In this document: one piece after another, positions 35,233 to 47,388 of the stretch
Layout: each line of letters starts with the position of its first letter
Numbering within the stretch: position 1 is the first letter of the stretch
Source of the DNA: Manihot esculenta
Taxonomy: Eukaryota; Streptophyta; Magnoliopsida; Malpighiales; Euphorbiaceae
Direction: 5' to 3'
Length of the DNA stretch: 64,000 nt
NCBI RefSeq assembly: GCF_001659605.2
Contig: NC_035174.2
Span: forward strand, 172,289-236,288
The notes under the pieces: generated by a model
Told to the model about the DNA's origin: nothing
The model's input: the letters and a program-made list of their open reading frames with translations, nothing else
Databases searched by the model: none
Position numbers and translations under genes: made by a program

Positions 35233-37408
35233 TGTAACAGCCCAAAAATCGGACCACTACCGGCGCTAGGATCTAGATCGGCTTAAGGCCGCCGGGACCC
35301 GTAGTAAGCCTAACATACATCCTGTGAACCTGTTTAATCCCATACATGATCAACAGCATACATAAAAATTAAAACTTTTCTTTTCATTCATGAACCAAAC
35401 TCAACCTGTGCATGCATTAACGTAGACATTAACATTAACCCCACCATGGAGTCCTCATCAACGCTCCAATGGGGTGCCATAATCATGCATTAAGTTTGGT
35501 AAAACATAAACATCAATAAAAGATCATGCATTCATAAAGGGATTACACAGCTAGGGTCAAGCACACTTCTAAACCTCAATACCGTCATTACATTACATAA
35601 CTCAACCTTACATTACAACATCCATCATGTCCACTACTAGCTATTACATAACCAAAACTTTACTCTATCCGACCTCCTGCTCTATCCTGTACCTGCAAAC
35701 CTGGGGGTTAAGGGAACGGGGTGAGCTAAAAAGCCCAGTGAGCAGAACCATAAAACATTTTAATTATTCATGCTTTCATGGAATGCATCATAACACAGAC
35801 ATTTCACATCAAGGACGGACTTGTCACCAATAACTCTCATTTCCATAAACAATAATGCAATTGCCCGAACGCGTGGCATGGGCAGCCCGGGACTTCATGA
35901 CATGGTGCCAGGACGCGTGGCATGGGCAGCCCTGGACTTCATATGTTACATACTGAGAGCTAGCGGGTCATCCAACATCCATCCACATCAACAATAAAAA
36001 TGCAATGCATCATATTCGCGATTACTAATGCAATACAACCTACGTAAGCATAACATTTATGATGCATGGATCATGCTAAACATTTTATTAAATTTTAAAG
36101 CATAGTTCTGTTCCACTCACCTCTGGCTGATGCTCTAAGGACTCTGAAGCAGCTAGCACTGCTGACCTCCTCGGTTCCTCGGGTCCGAACCTACACAGGT
36201 GGACTCAGATGAGGGACCAAACATACATAAACATAACTCTAAAACATCCCCCAAAAACCCCCTAAAACACCTCAAAACAATCAAGGAATTCATGCAAAGG
36301 AGGGCTAAACAGGGCACTTTCGGCGGCAGGTTCGGCGGCCGAAAGGCCCTCTAGAGCCGAAAGTCATGCTCCTTCGGCGGCACTTTCGGCGACCGAAGGT
36401 CCCCTCCAGAGACGAGACTCATGCATGTTCGGCGGCTGAAACTCCCTTCCAGAGCCGAAAGTCCACTTTCGGGGGCAGGGTTCGGCAGCCGATTCATGCT
36501 ACCACAGGCAGGTTCGGCGGCCGAAAGAGCCTTCGGCTGCCGAACCTGGTTTCTCCCAAAAGGGCAGAAACTCAGCTCAACATGCACAAATGCCTCCCAA
36601 CACATCCAAACATGCATTTTCCTATTCTACAACATGCATACTCAAGCATACAAGCTCCTAGGGGCTTCAAACTATCCTAAACCCCAACTACAACACATCA
36701 AACAACCAACATTGCTCATAAACATAACATAACTAAAAACTCAACATAAACCTACACATGCATTTCTACCCCAAGAAACTTCATAAAACTTACTTAAAAC
36801 ATAAAAGGAACTATGGATCTACTCTTACCTCTTGTAGAACGAGAGAAGAGACGATCCAACTCGGAGATGGGAGAGATCCGCTCTTTGGTCTCCAAGTTTC
36901 CAAAACTTGCTCTTTTTGCTCAAATCTCTTCAAATCAACATAAAGCTTGTTAAAACATGAAAGATTGGAGGAAAAACATCAAAAACGAACCATAGGAGAG
37001 CATGAACTCACCGTGGCCGAAATGGGGAGAAAACTCGCCCGTTTCGGCCATGGGGCTCTTATATAGGGCTGGCAGACCACCTTTCGGCAGCCGAACGTGC
37101 CCCCACATCTCATGCAAGTTCGGCGGCCGAACATGAGGTTCGGCGGCCGAACCTTTGAGATTTTCGGAAGCCTAACATGCCCCCCTAAACCATCCCACGT
37201 TCGGCGGCCGAACTTGAGATTCGGCGGCCGAACCTGGAAATATCTCCTTGGTCTTTTTCATTCAAAACTCAATTTCCTTATTGACTTAAAACATAAAATA
37301 CATTAAAACATTTCATAAAAATATGATTTACCCTTCTAGAGGTTTCCGACATCCGAGATCCCACCGGACGGTAGGAATTCCGATACCGGAGTCTAGTCGG
37401 GTATTACA
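35233..37408 (-). mobile_element. Chromovirus solo LTR
   Basis: Complete minus-strand LTR (2176 bp; TGTAACAGCC... to ...GGGTATTACA) with perfect target duplication CTTAT (35228-35232 and 37409-37413). It holds palindrome clusters (36310-36545 and 37080-37235) and a variable tandem block (about 35865-35945, 'acgcgtggcatgggcagccc' twice). It interrupts the Tat remnant between its gag and protease parts. Confidence 0.9.
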
Positions 37409-37970
37409 CTTATTAACTTCTCGATCTTGTATTTCAGCTGCTGGCACTCCTCATTGTGTGTCAGTGGTCTTTGTGAATACGGCAATACTTAGTCCTATCT
37501 CACCTTCCAACTTTGTCAGAGTTGAGCTTGGAAGGGCATTTGACTTCCTTATCATTTTTTCTGATCCACATTAAAATATGTGTCTGTGAGATATTTAGCG
37601 GAGTATAATTCTTATACTTACCTTGGTCTTCCATTTTTCGGGAGACTGGATAACTTCTGTGATCTCTTTCATACCCCCGCCTCTCTGATTTTTTATTTTG
37701 CTTTTGACTCGTCCTTTTGTCCTCTCTTAATGCTTAGACCTCATCATCCAGCCTGATGTACTTCTACGCATTGTCCATCAACTGTTGGTATGTAGTGACT
37801 TAGTTCTTGATTAAAGAATCCATGAACTTAATGTTGTATGTTCCTTTCTTCAATGCGTCACATGCTATCTGATGATTTAATTCTTTCACCTGTATTGCTT
37901 CTATATTGAATCATGAGATGAAACTCCTTATAAACTCACCCTCTCCTTGGCAGATCTTCCGCAAGTTAGA
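37409..37970 (-). pseudogene. Tat-type gag remnant (central/C-terminal part)
   Basis: The minus strand reads EGEFIRSFIS, FNIEAIQVKELNHQIACDAL, KKGTYNIKFMDSLIKN and TTYQQLMDNA with stops between. This is the pattern of the retrotransposon Gag domain in Tat-type elements. It continues from 41021-41327. Confidence 0.72.
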
Positions 37971-40900
37971 TGTAATACCCAGCTAGAGTCCGGCATCGGA
38001 ATCCTACTTTCCGGTGGAATCTCGGATGTCGGAATCCTCTAGAAGGGTAAGCTTTATGTTTTTGTAAAGGATTTTAGTATGATTTCATGTGTTAAGTCCA
38101 AAAGGAAATGAGGTTTTGAAAGAAAAGCACTAAGGAAGAAATGCGAGGTTCGGCCGCCGAAGGTGAAGTTCGGCCGCCGAACATGCATGAGTTTGGATTT
38201 CACGTTAGGCCGCCGAAGGTGGTCTGGCCAGCCACCTATAAAAGGCCCTAGGTCGGTGAATGGATAAGATTTTCTTTCCATTCACAGACAGAGGTGAGAC
38301 CATGAGCTTCCTTGGGTGATTTTCATGTTTTCTTCAAATCTTGCAAAGGTTTTGATGAGTTTTATGTTGTTTTGAAGCTTTTAAGCAAATTAACCAAAGT
38401 TTTGAAGTTGGAGACTTTGAGGGAGAGTTTCTCCATATCTCCACGTTGGGATCGTTTATCTTCTTGTTTTTATGAGGTAAGTGAAGATCCTGAACTTCTT
38501 TTCATGTTTTATGCAAGTGTTATGGAGTGTTATGGGTAGAGATGCATGTTTAGGGTAAGTTGAGGTTTTGGTTGATTTGTGGTCAAAGCATGCTTATGTG
38601 TTTAGTTGTGTTGTTTGTTGGGGTTTTAAGTTAGTTTTGGACCCCTTTGTGCCTATACTTGAGTATATGCAGGTTGGGAATTTGTTGATTGCATGTTTGA
38701 GTGAAGTTTAGGTTGGTTTGCATGAAGCAGAACAAGTTTCTGCCTTACTGGAGAATCCAGTTTCGGCCTCCAAAAGAGGGTTTGGCCGCCGAACATGTAA
38801 GGAGGTGGTTTCGGCTGTCGAAGCTTACCCAAGCTTGGCCCCGAAAGTTTGGACTTTCGAATCTGGAGGAGGGTTTCGACCGCTGAAGGTGCCGCCGAAG
38901 GTAGGGACTTTCGTCTCTGGAGAGGACTTTCGGCAGCCGAAGTGCCGCCGAAAGTGCTTGAGGTTCGGCTCTGGAAGGGAGTTTCGGCCGCCGAACCTGC
39001 CGCCGAAAGTGTCCTGTCCAGCCTTCTTTTGCATGTTTTTCTTGTTTTGTTTAGGATGTTTTAGGGGGGGTTTTGGGGAGTATTCTAGAGTTGTTCTTGA
39101 GTTAGTTTGGTCCCTCATTTGAGTCCATCTATGTAGGAACGGACCAGAGGAACCAAAGAGGTCAGCAGTGAGCACTGCTTCAGAGTAAGCTCAGAGTCAG
39201 CCAGAGGTGAGTGGAACTAAACTAAATCTTTTAATATGAGAACTTAAATGCTTTTAGCATGTTCCATGCATCATGATATGTAATAGGTTGAGTGCACTAG
39301 AATACACTAATGTGACGCATTGCATTATTCGATGTTTGTACGAATCAGACATAGTTTTGGATTCACTAGCCCTCCGAGTAAAGTCCTGAGGAGCCCTGAG
39401 AGGGCCGGGCACAGAGCACCATAGGGTGCGTAGAGAAGTCCTGAGTAGCTCCTTCGCGGGCCGGGCATAAAACAGAGGGAATTTTGAATCTGTCCGTCTG
39501 AGATGGGTGATTTACTTGTGATGTGATGCATTCCATGTGAGCATGTTTTATCTGTTCTACTCACTGGGCTAGTATAGCTCATCCCCCTCCTTTAACCCCA
39601 GTCTTGCAGGATCAGAGTCAGAGGGAAGTCAACAGGGTACAGGAAGAGTAAAGAATTTTGTAATAGCATAGTGTGGACATGTAATATTGTAAAGAAATGG
39701 TTTAGTATTGTATAGTGTAGAGTATTGTGCTTGACCCATGTTGTAAGTCCCTTTTGTATACATGGTCTGTTTATGTGCTGTGAATGTTTTTATCAGTATG
39801 TAAAAAAAAAACCAGGCTCTGGAGGAGGGTTTCGGCCGCCGAAGGTACCGCCGAAGGTTGGGGACTTTCGTCTCTGGAGAGGACTTTCGGTAGCCGAAGT
39901 GCCGCCGAAAGTGCTTGAGTTTCGTCTCTGGAAGGGACTTTCAGCCGCCGAACCTGCCGCAGAAAGTGCCCTGTCCAGCCTTCTTTTGCATGTTTTTCTT
40001 GATGCTTGTAGGATGTTTTAGGGGGGTGTTAGGGAGTTTTATAGAGTTGTTCTTGAGCTAGTTTGGTCCCTCATTTGAGTCGACCTGTGTAGGAACGGAC
40101 CAGAGGAACCGAAGAGAGCAGCAGTGAGCACTGCTTCAGAGTATGCAGAGTCAGCTCAGAGTCAGCCAGAGGTGAGTGGAACTAAACTTAATGTTTTAAA
40201 TTTAGAAAGTAAAGGCTTTGAGCATGTTCCATGCATCATGATATGTAATAGGTTGAGTGCACTAGAATACACTAATGTGACGCATTGCATTATTCTATGC
40301 TTGTACGGATCGGACATAGTGGATTCATTAGCCCTCGTAGTAAAGTCCTGAGAAGCCCTGAGAGGGCCGGGCACAAGGCACCCTAGGGTGCGTAATAAAG
40401 TCCTGAGGAGCTCCTTCGCGGGCCGGGCACAGATTGAGGGAATTTTGAATTAGTCCGTCTGAGATGATGTGATTTACTTGTGATGTGATGCATTCCATGT
40501 GAGCATGTTTTATTGACATGTTTAATTTGTTCTACTCACTGGGCTAGTATAGCTCATCCCTCTCCTTTAACCTCAGTCTTGCAGGATCAGAGTCCGAGGG
40601 AAGTCAGCAGGGTACAGGAAGAGTAAAGAATTTTGTAATAGCATAGAGTGGACATGTAATATTGTAAAGAAATGGTTTAGTATTGTATAGTGTAAAGTAT
40701 TGTGCTTGACCCATGTTGTAAATCCTTTTTGTATACATGGTCTATTTATGTGCTGTGATTGTTTTTACTGAAAACCAGGCTTAACAGAGTATGAGTTGAA
40801 CCCATCTAGAGCAAGCTCTAGTTAGGGGTTTTATGATAGTGCATGCACAGGTTGAGCCTTGGGTCAGAGCATCAGTTTTTATGTTTTTACAGAAAATGTT

Positions 40901-41020
40901 TGATCATGTATGGGATTTTACAGGTACACAGAGAGTATAACAGGCTTGCTACGGGTCTCGGCGACCTTAAGTCGATCTGGATCCTAGCGCCGGTAGCGGT
41001 CCGATTTTCGGGTCATTACA
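37971..41020 (+). mobile_element. Chromovirus solo LTR with internal tandem duplication
   Basis: 3050 bp, starting TGTAATACCC and ending GGTCATTACA, with perfect target duplication TTAGA (37966-37970 and 41021-41025). It is about 960 bp longer than the LTR at 41328 because 38862-39816 is repeated at 39818-40779. The join reads 'accaggctctggagg', with the 4-base microhomology GGCT between the two copies' edges. It interrupts the Tat gag remnant. Confidence 0.9.
38862..40779. repeat. ~956-bp tandem duplication within LTR
   Basis: Copy 1 is 38862-39816 and copy 2 is 39818-40779, both running from 'tctggaggagggtttcg' to 'accagg'. The copies differ at scattered positions (for example cgaccgctgaagg versus cggccgccgaagg), so the duplication is not brand new. 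Confidence 0.85.
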
Positions 41021-41327
41021 TTAGAGGAGAGCTTTTTAGTAGAAATACAAGTAATAAATATGAATTTAAATAACATAGAGAATTATGTAAAATTTTGAAT
41101 TGAACCTGAGCTCAGATGTTGATACTATTTTTGAGCCAAACCTGTGAGTGTTGACGGAAACACTCGACACAATACAAAATCGTTGACATCTTAGAGTTGT
41201 ATTGTTGTTCTAAAGATCGCCAAGTGACTCATGGGATCTGCTGTTTACTTAGGAGTTTGAACCTGGTAGGAAAAGTCTCTACTAAGATCTCTTCTAACAG
41301 GGGGCGAGGCATCATCCAACCCATAGA
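41021..41327 (-). pseudogene. Tat-type gag remnant (core)
   Basis: The minus strand reads MGWMMPRPLLEEILVETFPT, RFKLLSK and, after stops, ADPMSHLAIFRTTIQL, NDFVLCRVFPSTLTGLAQK and YQHLSSGSIQNFT. This is the recognisable core of a Tat-type Gag, with several nonsense codons. Confidence 0.78.
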
Positions 41328-43400
41328 TGTAATACCCGGCTAGAGTCCGGCATCGGACTTCTACTTTTCGGTGGAATCTCGGATGTCGGAATCCGCTTGA
41401 AGGGTAAGATTTATGTTTTTGTAAAGGATTTTCGTATGTTTTAATATTTTAAGTATAAAAGGAAATGAGGTTTTGAAAGAAAAGAGCCAAGGAAGAAATG
41501 CAAGGTTCGGCCGCCGAACATGCATGAGTTTTGGTTTCACGTTAGGCCGCCGAAGGTGGTCTGGCCAGCCACCTATAAAAGGCCCTAGGTCGGTGAATGG
41601 ATAAGATTTTCTTTCCATTCACAGACAGAGGTGAGACCATGATCTTCCTTGGGTGATTTTCATGTTTTCTTCAAATCTTGCAAAGTTTTGATGGATTTTT
41701 TGTTGTTTTGAAGCTTTTGAGCAAATCAACCAAAAGTGTTGAAGTTGGAGACTTTGAGGGAGAGTTTCTCCATATCTCCACGTTGGGATCGTTTATCTTC
41801 TTGTTTGTAAGAGGTAAGTGAAGATCCTGAACTTCTTTTCATGTTTTATGAAGGTTTTATGAAGTTTTTGGGTAGAGATGCATGTTTAGGGTAAGTTGAG
41901 GTTTGGTTGATTTGTGGTCAAAGCATGCTTATGTGTTTAGTTGTGTTGTTTGTTGGGGTGTTAAGTTAGTTTTGGACCCCTTTGTGCCTATACTTGAGTA
42001 TATGCAGGTTGTGGAATTATGGTTTGCATGTTTGAGTGGAGTTTGGGTACGTTTGCATGAAGCAGAACAAGTTTCTGCCTTACTGGAGAATCCAATTTCA
42101 GCCGCCGAAAGAGGGTTCGGCCGCCGAACATGCTAAGGAGGTGGTTTCGGCAGCCTAAGCTTGCCCAAGCTTGCCCCCGAAAGTTTGGACTTTCGGCTCT
42201 GGAGGAGGGTTTCGACCGCCGAAGGTGCCGCCGAAGGTAGGGACTTTCGTCTCTGGAGAGGACTTTCGGCAGTCGAAGTGCTGCCGAAAGTGCTTGAGGT
42301 TCGGCTCTGGAAGGGACTTTCGACCGCCGAACCTGCCGCCGATAGTGCCCTGTCCAGCCTTCTTTTGCATGTTTTTCTTGTTTTGTTTAGGATGTTTTAG
42401 GGGGGTTTTGGGGAGTATTCTAGAGTTGTTCTTGAGTTAGTTTGGTCCTTCATTTGAGTCCATCTGTGTAGGAACGGACCAGAGGAACCAAAGATGTCAG
42501 CAGTGAGCACTGCTTCAGAGTCAGCTCAGAGTTAGCCAGAGGTGAGTGGAACTAAACTAAATCTTTTAATATGAGAACTTAAATGCTTTTAACATGTTCC
42601 ATGCATCATGATATGTAATAGGTTGAGTGCACTAGAATACACTAATGTGACGCATTGCATTATTCGATGCTTGTACGGATCGGACATAGTTTTGGATTCA
42701 CTAGCCCTCCGAGTAAAGTCCTGAGGAGCCCTGAGAGGGCCGGGCACAGGGCACCATAGGGTGCGTAGAGAAGTCCTGAGTAGCTCCTTCGCTGGCCGGG
42801 CATAGAACAGAGGGAATTTTGAATCTGTCCGTCTGAGATGGGTGATTTACTTGTGATGTGATGCATTCCATGTGAGCATGTTTTATCTGTTCTACTCACT
42901 GGGCTAGTATAGCTCATCCCTCTCCTTTAACCCTAGTCTTGCAGGATCAGAGTCAGAGGGAAGTCAGCAGAGTATAGGAAGAGTAAAGAATTTTGTAATA
43001 GCATAGTGTGGACATGTAATATTGTAAAGAAATGGTTTAGTATTGTATAGTGTAGAGTATTGTGCTTGACCCATGTTGTAAGTCCCTTTTGTATACATGG
43101 TCTGTTTATGTGCTGTGAATGTTTTTATCAGTATGTAAAAAAAAAAACTAGGCTTAACAGAGTATGAGTTGAACCCGTCTAGAGCAAGCTCTAGTAAGGG
43201 GTTTTATAGTACAGAGATAGTGCATGCACAGGATGAGCCTTGGTTCAGAGAATCAGTTTTATGTTTTTACAGAAAATGTATGATCATGTATGGGATTTTA
43301 CAGGTACACAGAGAGTATAGCAGGCTTGCTACGGGTCACGGCGACCTTAAGTCGACCTAGATCCTAGCGCCGGTAGCAGTCCGATTTTTGGGTCGTTACA
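41328..43400 (+). repeat. 5' LTR of the 41328-53031 element
   Basis: TG...CA ends. TATA box TATAAAA at 41574-41580, so U3 is about 280 bp. Palindrome clusters at 41504-41560 and 42095-42345. A strong donor-like site GAG|GTAAGTG is at 41811-41820. The variable tandem block is at 42713-42800. Confidence 0.92.
41574..41580 (+). promoter_or_regulatory. LTR TATA box
   Basis: TATAAAA in the conserved context 'gccacctataaaagg'. The same box is at 51205-51211 and 57006-57012, and (reverse) 2079-2085. Transcription is expected about 30 bases downstream. Confidence 0.75.
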
Positions 43401-43403
43401 GAT

Positions 43404-43415
43404 TGGTATTAGAGC
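43404..43415 (+). other. Primer binding site, one mismatch
   Basis: TGGTATTAGAGC, one C-to-T change from the initiator tRNA-Met complement, three bases after the LTR. Confidence 0.8.
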
Positions 43416-43630
43416 CCTAGGTTTCTTATGGTCGGACCTAGATAGAGAGTGTCGGGCTCATAGAGGGTATAGTAGGTCAAGCACACTAGGAAAGCATGTC
43501 CACTAGGATAGGATGTTGTGTCCTGTCTATTTGCTGAGGTGTAATGCCATGAGTTATGCATGTGCATTGTTGTTATGTGATGTTTATATGCTGATGTGTG
43601 CTGTTATGTATTATTTTCCAGAAAGGTAAG

Positions 43631-45113
43631 ATGAGAGGAACTCGTTGATCTGCACGATTGACTGGAGTCCCACCAGTGAATGAGGGTTCAGATGCTTGTC
43701 CTCCTGCGTTGCCAAGGGCAAGGTCTTAGAGGTCTAGCAGGGAGGATACGTTAAGGGACCCTAGAAGGTCTGTTGACGAGAGCAGAAGAGGAACAGATAG
43801 AGGAGGAAGGTCAGAGGAAGTGAGGGAGGCTATGGATGTGGATCAGCTAAGAGAGGAAAGCATGGGTATGGGCAGGTCTGAAGAGGATATGGAAGAGTCT
43901 CAGGGAGGCACTCAGGCCTCGGGGTTTGGTTATCCACCCCATTATCCACCCTTTCCACAGGGCCCAGGGTATCCGATGGGGGGTACGTCGGATTACTCTA
44001 GCTTTACCCCATATCCTACCTACATGCCTTACATGCCTTATACTCCTTTTTACCCACCATATCCCATGTATCCACCCACACCTTTCCATCCCAGTACAGC
44101 AGACCCAGAGCCAAGTTCAGCACCTTCTACTCCACCACCAGAACCAGTAGTCCCTGTTGTCCAAGGACCTCAACCTAGCTCAGCTGAGGGAAGCAAAGTG
44201 AAAATGACAGAGTACCTGAAGTTGGATGCTCCTAAATTCAATACGGGAGATGATCCATTTAAGTACCTCAGAACGGTTAAGATGATAACCAATGAGTTAG
44301 GAGCTGATGATAGTAGAGCCATTGAGATGGCAGGGTTCACACTCAAATGTAAGAAGGCTCGAGAGTGGTTCAAGAATTATGTGGACCCCAGGTTGGACAG
44401 CATGTCATGGGGAGAGTTCGCCAATGAGTTTGCAGGGTGGGCTTTTCCTGACAGTTCCAGGGAGATGAAAGTTATAGAATTTGAGCAGCTGAGGCAGACT
44501 GAAGAGATGAGTGTAGATGAATACACAGATAAGTTCCTGGATCTGTTACAATATGTGGGTCAGGCTTATGACACTGACCAGAAGAAGGCAATGAGATATA
44601 CTATGAGACTGCATCCCAGGTATTCCTCCTTGATTCTTCCAGCAGAGAAAGAGAGTTTCCACTCTATAGTGGATGCCACCAGAAAGATGGAGGCGAGTGC
44701 CATTATTCAGGGAACAGTAAAACAACAAATGGCACAGTCTTCGGGTTCTAAGACCCCCAGTACAGCAGTTTCTGGCAGCAAGAAAGGAGAAAAGTTTAAA
44801 GTGAAGAAAGGCAAGTTCTGGAACAAGATCAAGTCTAGTCTGGGAATGGGTAGTGGCTCAAGCTCTGGCACAGGCAGTACAGTATGCATGAGATGTGGGA
44901 GACCGCACAGAGGAGTTTGTCGGTTGGGATCTACCGCCTGTTATAAGTGTGGGCAGAAGGGACATTTTTCACGGGAATGTCCTCAGGCAACCTTTATGGC
45001 ACCATCCCAGCAGATGAGCTCGGGCAGTGTGGCACAGCCAGCAGCTCCAGCCATGCCTCAGAGTAGTGGCAGAGGTAGAGGGAGAGGGTCAGCCTCTTCT
45101 TCAACAGCAGGTT
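43631..45113 (+). pseudogene. Chromovirus gag, with nonsense codons, cut by a nested LTR
   Basis: ATG 43631 opens MRGTR, then TGA at 43646 (CGA in the copy at 59083). A second stop, TAG, is at 43727. From 43820 the frame is open to the LTR insertion. A proline- and tyrosine-rich N-terminal part precedes the Gag core (TEYLKLDAPKFNTGDDPFKY to the ARKMEAS-like end, about 44200-44700). Two zinc knuckles follow (CMRCGRPHRGVC and CYKCGQKGHFSREC, 44885-44985), then a GRGRG basic stretch. The frame continues after the insertion at 47389. Confidence 0.9.
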
Positions 45114-47388
45114 TGTAATACCCGGCTAGACTCCGGTATCGGAATTCCTACCGTCCGGTGGAATCTCGGGTGTCGGAGACCTCTAGAAGGGTAAAACCAT
45201 GTTTTCATAAAATGTTTTAATGAGGTTTATGTTTTTAATCAAGAAAGAAAATGAGTTTTTTGCATTAAAATAATCTTGGAGGAAGACCCAGGTTCGGCCG
45301 TCGAACCTCAAGTTCGGCCGCCGAACCTCAAGTTCGGCCGCCGAACATGCATGCGCTTCGGGAGGGCTTTAGGCCCCCAAAAGCATAAGTGAGGGAAGTC
45401 CAGGTTCGGCCGCCGAACCTTATGTTCGGCCGCCGAACATGGCATGCATGCGGAGGCACGTTCGGCTCCCGAATGTGGCCTGGCCAGCCACCTATAAAGG
45501 GGTCCCTTAGCCGAAATGGGTGAGCTTTTGTCCCCATTTTCGGCCAAGGTGAGCTCTCCGCCATCCCTCGCCGATTTTGAGTTCCTTCCTTCAAATCTTT
45601 CACGATTTTCACAAGTTTTCACTTTGTTTTGAAGATTTTCGAGTATAAAGTAAGTTTTGGAGCTTTGAGGTTCAAGAAACTCAATCTCTCCCATTTTCGA
45701 GCTAGGGTCGTTTTCCTCTCAATCTTCAAGAGGTAAGGGCCGATCTTGAGCTCACTATATGTTTTAAACAAGTTTTAAGTTGATTCATGGGGTAGAAATA
45801 TATGTTTATGTTAGTTGAGCATTGTTAGGTTTTATGTGTTTTATGGACAATGTATGTTGGTTTTGCATAATGGATGTGTTGTAGATGGGGCTTAGGATAG
45901 TTTGAAGCCCCTAGGAGCTGATGTATGTATCTATGCATGTTTTGGATGAGTTGTATGCTTGATTGAAGGTTTTGGGAGGCAAATGTGCATGAGGAGCCGA
46001 GTTTCTGCCCTTTTGGCAGAAACCAGGTTCGGCAGCCGAAGGACTTTCGGCCGCCGAACCTGCCTGGGAGGCCAGCCTTTCGGCTGTCGAAGCCTGCGCC
46101 CGAAAGAGGACTTTCGTCTCTGGAGGGCAGTTTCGGCAGCCGAAAGTGCCGCCGAACATGCATGAGTTTTGTCTCTGTCTGGGAGTTTCGGCCGCCGAAG
46201 GTGCCGCCGAACCTGCCTGACTTTCGGCCCTGGAGGGACTTTCGGCCGCCGAACCTGCCGCCGAAAGTGCCCTGTTCAGCCTTCCTTTGCATGTTTTGCA
46301 TGTTTGTTTTGAGGTGTTTTAGGGGGTTTTTGGGGGATGTTTTTAGAGTCATGTTCTAGTATGTTGGTCCCTCATTTGAGTCCACCTGTGTAGGTTCAGA
46401 CCCGAGGAACCGAGGACCCCAGCAGTGAGTCAGCTGCTTCAGTCATTGTCAGAGCTAGCTGAGGTGAGTAGAATAAACCTTTATGTTTTAAAGCAAATAA
46501 ATTATAAGTTTGAGCATGTTCATGCATCATGAATGCCATGTGATATCCTAGGTTGTTTGCATTAGAATTCACGAATATGCTGCATTGCATAATTCTATGA
46601 TGGATGTGGATGGATGTTGGATGATCCTTAGTCCTCGATATGATGCGATGTGATATGATATGGTATAGTATGGAAGTCCGGTTGACCCATTCTACGTCCC
46701 GGCACTATGTAAGAGAAAGACCGGTTGACCCATTCTACGTCCCGGCACTTTGGAATGTAGAGGACTATAGGTGACAACACCATCCTTGATGTGATTTACT
46801 TGTGATGTGATGCATTCCATGATAGCATGTATTTTAAATGTTTTAGTATTCTGCTCACTGGGCTCTTGTAGCTCACCCCTTTCCCTAATCCCCCAGGGTT
46901 GCAGGTACGGGCTAGACAGTGAAGTCAAGATGAATGAAGTCATGTGTATGTGATAGATAGAATGTGGACATGATAAATTGTATAATGATGTAAAAGTTAT
47001 GAATAGTTATGTCATGTATATGTTGATTTTGAGATTGAGGTTTAGAAATTGTGCTTGACCGAGTTTGTATAGTAATCCCTTTTGTAAACATGATCTATGT
47101 TTTATGATGCTTATGTAACCAAACTCAATATATATGATGTCACCCCATTGGGGCACTGTTGGGACTCCAAAGAGGAGTTAATGTTTATGACCATGTTATG
47201 TATAGTGCATGCACAGGTTGAGTTTGGTGAATGAATGTAAGAAAAGTTCAAATTTTTATGTATGTTGTGGATCATGTATGGGATTAAACAGGTTTACAGG
47301 TTGTATGTCAGGCTTGCTACGGGTCCCGGCGGCCTTAAGCCGATCTGGATCCTAGCGCCGGTAGCGGTCCGATTTACGGGTCGTTACA
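45114..47388 (+). mobile_element. Solo LTR nested in the gag-pol frame
   Basis: 2275-bp complete LTR (TGTAATACCC...GGTCGTTACA) with perfect target duplication AGGTT (45109-45113 and 47389-47393). It lies between the zinc knuckles and the protease of the 41328-53031 element. It belongs to the same LTR subgroup as 145, 31751 and 63053 rather than to that of its host element. Palindrome clusters are at about 45290-45475 and 46025-46265, with the TATA region near 45493 and a variable block at 46672-46755. Confidence 0.93.

Noticed and set aside
41361..41618. Antisense frame MERKSYPFTDLGPFIGGWP repeated in three LTR copies (38054, 41361, 51052)
   Set aside because: The copies are related DNA, so repeated occurrence is not evidence of protein conservation; their ends differ between copies and the frame lies across the TATA box.
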